Source of the DNA: an uncultured Bacteroidales bacterium
GTDB taxonomy: Bacteria; Bacteroidota; Bacteroidia; Bacteroidales; Bacteroidaceae
Assembly (NCBI GenBank): GCA_937906165.1
Contig: CALCYA010000025.1
Span: forward strand, 1-10,801
Direction of reading: 5' to 3'
DNA: 10,801 nucleotides
The translations under genes and the position numbers were made by a program. The notes under the pieces were generated by a model that saw only the letters and a program-made list of their open reading frames with translations, did no database searches and was not told the origin of the DNA. Positions 8,401 through 10,801 of the stretch are shown here, one piece after another; within the stretch, counting starts at the first letter, position 1; every line of letters begins with the position of its first letter.

Positions 8401-9072
8401 AATGGTAAAAGAACAAATTCCGGTCGTGTAATCCGTGCCATCACTCTTGCAGGTGCATCATCAGGTGAGAATAGTTACACTCTTACAACAGAGGAGCAGG
8501 GACAGGATTATACAGATGCTACAGCTGCCACAGTTTTCAAGGTAGAGGCCGGTGAGGACCTTAACATTACCTTTGACAAGGCGGGTTCATGGATACACCA
8601 GTACGTGTTCATTGATTTTGACGGTGACGGCTTCACTGCAAGCATTGCCGAGGGTAGCGAATGGGCTCCTGCGGAGGACCTTGTTGCTTACTCATTCTAC
8701 AACAACGACGGTGCAAGTGACGAGAGTGGCTGGAACAGTGTAGGAACAGTGATTACAGGAAACAACCGTAACACTCCTGAGGTTCCTGCATTCAAGGCTC
8801 CTGAGACAGCCGGTACATACCGCATGCGCGTTAAGCAGGACTGGTGTAACATTGACCCTGCCGGTGATGCAGACGGCAAGTTCGGTGACTTCAAGCAGAA
8901 CGGTGGCCAGATCATCGACGTTACTCTCGAGGTTGTCGACGCTACAGGTATCAAGGAGGTTGAGGGTGATAATGGCGTGAAAGGTGTGTATGACCTCTCG
9001 GGCCGCAAGCTCGAGATGGTTTCTGCTCCCGGCGTTTACATCGTTAATGAAAAGAAACTGCTTGTAAAGTAA
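5500..9072 (+). CDS. Secreted GH95-family alpha-L-fucosidase/galactosidase with accessory domains and type IX sorting tail
   Basis: GH95 enzymes are inverting exo-glycosidases, mostly removing alpha-1,2-linked L-fucose (some act on L-galactose). Residues 1-19 are a signal peptide (SLA|QT). About 20-170 are beta-trefoil-like. The GH95 core runs from about 193 to 960, opening with LWYDAPATNWVKEALPIGNG. It has the NIN pair (N513, N515, matching the two asparagines of the bifidobacterial enzyme AfcA), SPE (E645, probable general acid), HRHTSHL (738-744) and DAHATSVFQIEGNFG (825-839). Where most members have DAHPPFQIDGNFG, this protein has two extra residues and E835 in place of D, the position of the presumed base, so activity or specificity may differ. 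A GEVED-like domain (about 965-1142) nearly matches that of the upstream hydrolase, and residues 1162-1190 are a type IX sorting tail. The catalytic part is more AT-rich in codon use than the C-terminal domain, suggesting a mosaic gene. The ATG is supported by the signal peptide. The next gene follows after 72 bases. Confidence 0.88.
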   Translation: MKRFFLSICCCIYTILSLAQTLPLFSNDGTDNWYYIEFDINSTVIQDIGVGQELRNRVAEEGEEGQLWKFIGDENSCTIVSKTGRYLFYNNEKNRFYASADEATIMKMVATSAGKWELQIYDTSLAPSANPDAVAIVIYNGSGIDHYLDVWKHDFNACALNFVMAEDMAFTTQNAPSPVPEVTISGSKTAPEELLALWYDAPATNWVKEALPIGNGDMGAMIFGGIAQDRVQFNHKTLWKGSSSATDLGSYLAFGDLYIINRNAKMATEYRRELDLSKAVVNVEYTSDDTEYKREYFCSNPDNVIVVRYTAFGNETLSLDLQFINAQGSRAVYSAEGAVFSGTLGNGMNYQAVMAVDTDGGTINYDKRAVTVDGAHELIVYIACGTDFDPSCDNHLTGDAVALDNSLREAVVAAKKKGVDVIKTAHQTDYLSLFGRCSFELYGAANSLPTNRLLQKNNAASTKMVDMLMFQYGRYLTIASSRGIPVPSNLQGIWNKDGNAQSDAVWASDIHSNINVQMNYWPVEPTNLSECHMPFLDYIKNEALRANGRWTQNARDLGVNKGWVVNTAGNIFGGSSSYKIGKYSVANAWYCTHLWQHFAYTCDTTFLKEHAMPLMKSACEFWFERLVPAQNGDGSLECPNEYSPEQGFVQNATAHSQQLVTMLFEQTLQAIEVLGNDAALCDEVFVATLQDKLQRLDKGLRIDGKGMLREWKYQENTPNIGAGENYFANDEQNVWQCHRHTSHLMALYPGFGISKGIDEDIYDAAIASLDDRGDVATGWARAWRISLWARARDKKRVYKTLRGFAHRTSNLNYDWSGGLYDNMLDAHATSVFQIEGNFGATAGIAEMLLQSRPDSIVLLPALPFEWPEGAVRGMKCIGNFEVEIEWKDRRPVTLRVVSHSGMPLTLAYPKISKAVFSAMRGDNPQVTSNNDNSVSLETMKGGAYLFDFSELEWDDVADETVDYVPTNNGKRTNSGRVIRAITLAGASSGENSYTLTTEEQGQDYTDATAATVFKVEAGEDLNITFDKAGSWIHQYVFIDFDGDGFTASIAEGSEWAPAEDLVAYSFYNNDGASDESGWNSVGTVITGNNRNTPEVPAFKAPETAGTYRMRVKQDWCNIDPAGDADGKFGDFKQNGGQIIDVTLEVVDATGIKEVEGDNGVKGVYDLSGRKLEMVSAPGVYIVNEKKLLVK
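8617..8921 (+). repeat. 305-bp tract ~97% identical to 4678-4982 (GEVED-like domain), copy 2
   Basis: This is the second copy of the shared tract, inside the GH95 gene (residues about 1040-1141). The 9 differences from the first copy are mostly synonymous (for example T/C at third positions). Codon use here follows the upstream hydrolase gene more than the AT-richer GH95 catalytic part, so the likely direction of transfer is from the first gene into this one; that direction is inference. Confidence 0.9.
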
Positions 9073-9103
9073 ATCTATATTACAAAGAATATAATCCAAG
9101 AAT

Positions 9104-9121
9104 GGGCGGCTGGGTTCGCCC
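9104..9121 (+). other. Small GC hairpin between the GH95 gene and the membrane gene
   Basis: GGGCG (9104-9108) can pair with CGCCC (9117-9121) over an 8-base loop. Only CTTCTGCTT follows, so it is at best a weak terminator or a partial attenuator. The 72-base gap suggests the membrane gene may be co-transcribed with the GH95 gene. Confidence 0.3.
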
Positions 9122-9144
9122 CTTCTGCTTAAAACAGATATAAC

Positions 9145-10263
9145 ATGAACAAAAACAATGGAAGGTTGCTGTCACTTGATGTGTTGAGAGGACTGGATTT
9201 GATGCTGCTCGTCGGTTTGCAGCCCGTACTGCGTGTTTTTCTGATTGAACTTGATTGTCCGGCTCTCAACGATACTCTGCTTTATCATCTTGATCACGCA
9301 GAGTGGGAGGGTTTGCGTGTGTGGGATATGGTAATGCCGCTGTTCCTTTTTATGTCGGGAGTGACAATGCCTTATTCCCTCCCGAAGTACAGGACGCAGA
9401 ACGGCGATGCCGGAGTGTGGAAACGTATACTCAAACGCTTTGCATTGCTCTTTCTGTTGGGAATGGTTGTACAGGGCAATGTCCTGTCGCTTGACCCAAG
9501 CAGGGTGTATATATACAGCAATACATTGCAGGCTATAGCCGTCGGCTATCTGTTGGCTGCTCCTTTGGTGCTTTATATGAAACCTAAATGGCAGTTGCTT
9601 GCGATAGTGGTACTGCTTGCTATTTATTCATTGCCTATGCATCTTTGGGGCGACTGGAGTCCGCAGGGGAACTTCGCAGCTGTGGTCGACAAGGCAGTGC
9701 TCGGACGTTTCAGGGACGGTAGTATTGTTGCAGCTGACGGCACGGTGCAATTTGCTGCATGGTACGACTATACCTGGATATGGAGCAGTATCACTTTCTG
9801 CTGTACAGTAGCTTTAGGCAGTTTTGCTGGGCAGATGGCAAAGAACGGGAACGGCAACCGTCCCGCAACGGCGAAAAGGCTCTTTGTGATGGCTGTGCTG
9901 TTGTTGGCGACGGGGTTGCTTTCCGGAATGTTCCAGCCTGTCATCAAACGTATATGGAGTGCAAGCATGGTACTTTACAGCGCAGGGTGGTGCTATCTTC
10001 TTTTGGCTCTGTTCTATTGGTGGATAGATGTCAAAGGTCATACCAAAGGTTGGGGCTGGTTGCTCTGTTATGGTTGCAATGCAATTACAGCGTACCTTAT
10101 TGGAGAGCTTATCAATTTCCGCGGTGTGGCAGCGTCGTTGCTATACGGCACCGAGCAGTATCTCGAAGGGTGGTATCCGGTGCTGCTTGTGGCATGTAAC
10201 AGCTTGATAGTCTTCTTTATACTGAAATTTATGTATAAGAACAAGCTCTTCCTTAAAGTGTAG
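9145..10263 (+). CDS. DUF5009 / HGSNAT-like multipass membrane acyltransferase
   Basis: This 372-residue protein is almost entirely membrane segments (about ten). It opens with RLLSLDVLRGLDLMLLV (residues 7-23), the hallmark of the family that includes heparan-alpha-glucosaminide N-acetyltransferase (HGSNAT) and bacterial NagX/DUF5009 proteins. DHAEWEGLRVWDMVMPLFLFMSGV (about 50-73) matches the conserved H-x-x-W…D…P-x-F-x-F-x-x-G block. H51 corresponds to the histidine thought to carry the acetyl group in HGSNAT. Family members are thought to move acyl groups across the inner membrane onto sugars, and bacterial homologues often sit in amino-sugar or polysaccharide utilisation clusters, which fits the two hydrolases upstream. 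The length is typical and the gene looks intact, with a charged C-terminus. The start follows a 72-base gap with no Shine-Dalgarno. A strong terminator lies 23 bases past the stop. The biochemical substrate is not predictable from sequence. Confidence 0.82.
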   Translation: MNKNNGRLLSLDVLRGLDLMLLVGLQPVLRVFLIELDCPALNDTLLYHLDHAEWEGLRVWDMVMPLFLFMSGVTMPYSLPKYRTQNGDAGVWKRILKRFALLFLLGMVVQGNVLSLDPSRVYIYSNTLQAIAVGYLLAAPLVLYMKPKWQLLAIVVLLAIYSLPMHLWGDWSPQGNFAAVVDKAVLGRFRDGSIVAADGTVQFAAWYDYTWIWSSITFCCTVALGSFAGQMAKNGNGNRPATAKRLFVMAVLLLATGLLSGMFQPVIKRIWSASMVLYSAGWCYLLLALFYWWIDVKGHTKGWGWLLCYGCNAITAYLIGELINFRGVAASLLYGTEQYLEGWYPVLLVACNSLIVFFILKFMYKNKLFLKV

Positions 10264-10285
10264 GATGTAGTGTTTCCTTTGTGAT

Positions 10286-10330
10286 AAAGTGCAGGAGTGG
10301 CAGTGCTGTTCCTGCACTTTCCGTTTTGTG
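10286..10330 (+). terminator. Intrinsic terminator after the membrane acyltransferase gene
   Basis: AAAGTGCAGGA (10286-10296) pairs perfectly over 11 bases with TCCTGCACTTT (10310-10320), with a 13-base loop; CCGTTTTGTG follows. It sits just after the stop codon at 10263 and is the likely end of the GH95-acyltransferase transcript. The A-rich 5' arm would let it also act on the opposite strand. Confidence 0.75.
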
Positions 10331-10378
10331 AAAAATGATTTATAATAGAATAAAAATCACAAAAAATCGGATTTTGTG
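10324..10378. promoter_or_regulatory. Cluster of three TTTTGTG motifs upstream of a promoter
   Basis: TTTTGTGA (10324-10331) and its exact inverse TCACAAAA (10357-10364) are 25 bases apart. A third TTTTGTG occurs at 10372-10378, forming a tight palindrome with the second. The cluster ends about 10 bases before the -33 element of the promoter at 10389-10419. It may bind a regulator, or may simply be AT-rich coincidence. TGTGA/TCACA resembles CRP-family half-sites, but the 25-base spacing is wrong for a single CRP dimer. Confidence 0.35.
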
Positions 10379-10388
10379 GCAGAAACGC

Positions 10389-10419
10389 TTGTATACATCA
10401 AAAAACGTTCTTATGTTTG
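10389..10419 (+). promoter_or_regulatory. Bacteroidetes-type promoter for the 3' structured RNA
   Basis: TTG (10389-10391), a 20-base spacer and TATGTTTG (10412-10419) fit the Bacteroides primary-sigma consensus TTTG-N19-21-TAnnTTTG closely. The predicted start is near 10426, exactly where the closing stem of the structured RNA begins. The 8-mer TTGTATAC occurs both at the -33 element (10389-10396) and overlapping the end of the -7 box (10417-10424), 28 bases apart, and could be an operator pair. Confidence 0.65.
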
Positions 10420-10425
10420 TATACG

Positions 10426-10615
10426 GTTTTGCTGTACCGATTGACTGGGAAACTCATCAATTTTAAACGAAAAACCGAGTAAGCTTCACATTGTCTAATG
10501 GCGGGCCACGCCTTCGGGTAGCTTTAGAGAGCCGGTGGATTACAAAGGACAGGAGCCCTCAAATCTTGTATTCTCGGAGTTTCGTCGTTCTCTTCTGTGC
10601 AGCAAAACTTTTTTT
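10426..10615 (+). ncRNA. Compact ~190-nt structured RNA candidate with paired 5' and 3' ends (6S-like layout, family unassigned)
   Basis: GTTTTGCTGTAC (10426-10437) pairs with GTGCAGCAAAAC (10597-10608), 12 bp with one wobble, and seven T's (10609-10615) follow at once: a closing stem plus termination signal. Inside are a hairpin ATTGA-c-TGGG-AAA-CTCA-TCAAT (about 10440-10461) and a second enclosing helix ACGAAA-AA-CCGAG (10467-10479)/CTCGG-AG-TTTCGT (10573-10585). Within that helix lie smaller hairpins: CATT/AATG (10489-10500), a CC-TTCG-GG tetraloop (10511-10518) and GATTACAA/TTGTATTC (about 10538-10573). A good promoter places the start at the first paired base. Size and end-pairing recall 6S RNA, but the multibranched interior does not obviously fit, and I recognise no family consensus. 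The 63-codon ORF from 10535 crosses these structures and looks spurious. Confidence 0.65.
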
Positions 10616-10635
10616 ATTTCCTATAAGGGAATATG

Positions 10636-10667
10636 CAAAGCCCATCAGCTACAACTGATGGGCTTTG
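10636..10667. terminator. Perfect 13-bp hairpin, probable (bidirectional) terminator
   Basis: CAAAGCCCATCAG (10636-10648) pairs perfectly with CTGATGGGCTTTG (10655-10667) around a CTACAA loop. The arms carry A's and T's at the base but no long T-run follows on either strand. A smaller hairpin, ATTTCC/GGGAAT (10616-10632), lies just before it. It is probably a backup terminator for the structured RNA or for something transcribed towards it from the right. Confidence 0.6.
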
Positions 10668-10748
10668 GTATTGTAAAGAGTTTGAATAGGGATGATCAGT
10701 CAATAAAGGATATTAAATTAACGTGACTTCGATATAAGAATTTATTGT

Positions 10749-10769
10749 TCACCTGCAAACTATAGGGGG
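10749..10769 (-). repeat. Right arm of the 21-bp inverted repeat bracketing the window
   Basis: The reverse complement, CCCCCTA-TAG-TTTGCAGGTGA, matches 41-61 at 19 of 21 positions. The stretch 10668-10748 shows no gene or clear motif, and 10770-10801 only AT-rich sequence. As on the left, the TA-nnn-TTTG core would read inward if it were a promoter. No flanking duplication is visible. Confidence 0.7.
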
Positions 10770-10801
10770 AATATCTTTTTAACACAGACAAAACATTAAA
10801 C

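Noticed and set aside
9759..10199. 146-codon ORF in an alternative frame of the membrane gene
   Set aside because: Wholly inside the acyltransferase gene, with no membrane pattern or recognisable motifs of its own.
10500..10570. tRNA-like string GGGTAGCTTTAGAGAGCC
   Set aside because: Only the D-arm-like bases are present; there is no anticodon arm, T-arm or acceptor stem.
10535..10726. 63-codon ORF starting MDYKGQEP
   Set aside because: Crosses the 3' half of the structured RNA, its T7 tract and the 13-bp terminator hairpin; no protein family features.

Overview
The window looks like chromosomal DNA from a Bacteroidales bacterium, most likely a Prevotella-type gut or oral species. Two large exported enzymes end in the short 'YDxxGRK…APGxYIVNxKKxLVK' tail typical of type IX secretion (Por) sorting domains in Prevotella. 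Promoter-like boxes follow the Bacteroidetes TTG…TAnnTTTG form, and the genes lack clear Shine-Dalgarno sequences.

Layout, all genes on the + strand. (1) Positions 1-513 hold no convincing protein gene. They contain one arm of a near-perfect inverted repeat (41-61), then a strongly structured RNA or leader (about 150-386) ending in an intrinsic terminator with eight T's. (2) 514-5133 encodes a 1539-residue secreted multidomain glycosidase of the GH36/clan GH-D type: beta-trefoil-like N-terminus, catalytic barrel, two Ig-like repeats, a GEVED-like domain and a type IX tail. (3) 5134-5499 holds a 127/128-bp tandem repeat that copies the last codons and stop of that gene plus a hairpin, followed by a large terminator hairpin. 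(4) 5500-9072 encodes a 1190-residue secreted GH95 alpha-L-fucosidase/galactosidase-type enzyme with the same kind of N- and C-terminal accessory domains. (5) 9145-10263 encodes a membrane DUF5009/HGSNAT-like acyltransferase. (6) 10264-10801 has a strong terminator, a cluster of TTTTGTG repeats, a good promoter, a compact ~190-nt structured RNA candidate whose ends pair with each other, another 13-bp hairpin, and the second arm of the inverted repeat (10749-10769).

The two hydrolases probably work on the same fucosylated, alpha-galactosidic (or alpha-GalNAc) glycan outside the cell, with blood-group-like host glycans as one reasonable guess. The membrane acyltransferase homologue resembles those found beside amino-sugar and polysaccharide utilisation genes. 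No SusC/SusD transporter pair or regulator lies in the window.

Most notable observations: the two unassigned structured RNAs; a 305-bp tract about 97% identical between the two hydrolase genes with sharp edges (gene conversion or module shuffling); the tandem repeat that re-copies the 3' end of the first hydrolase gene; an altered catalytic-base motif in the GH95 enzyme; and the 21-bp inverted repeats (19/21) enclosing the whole block.
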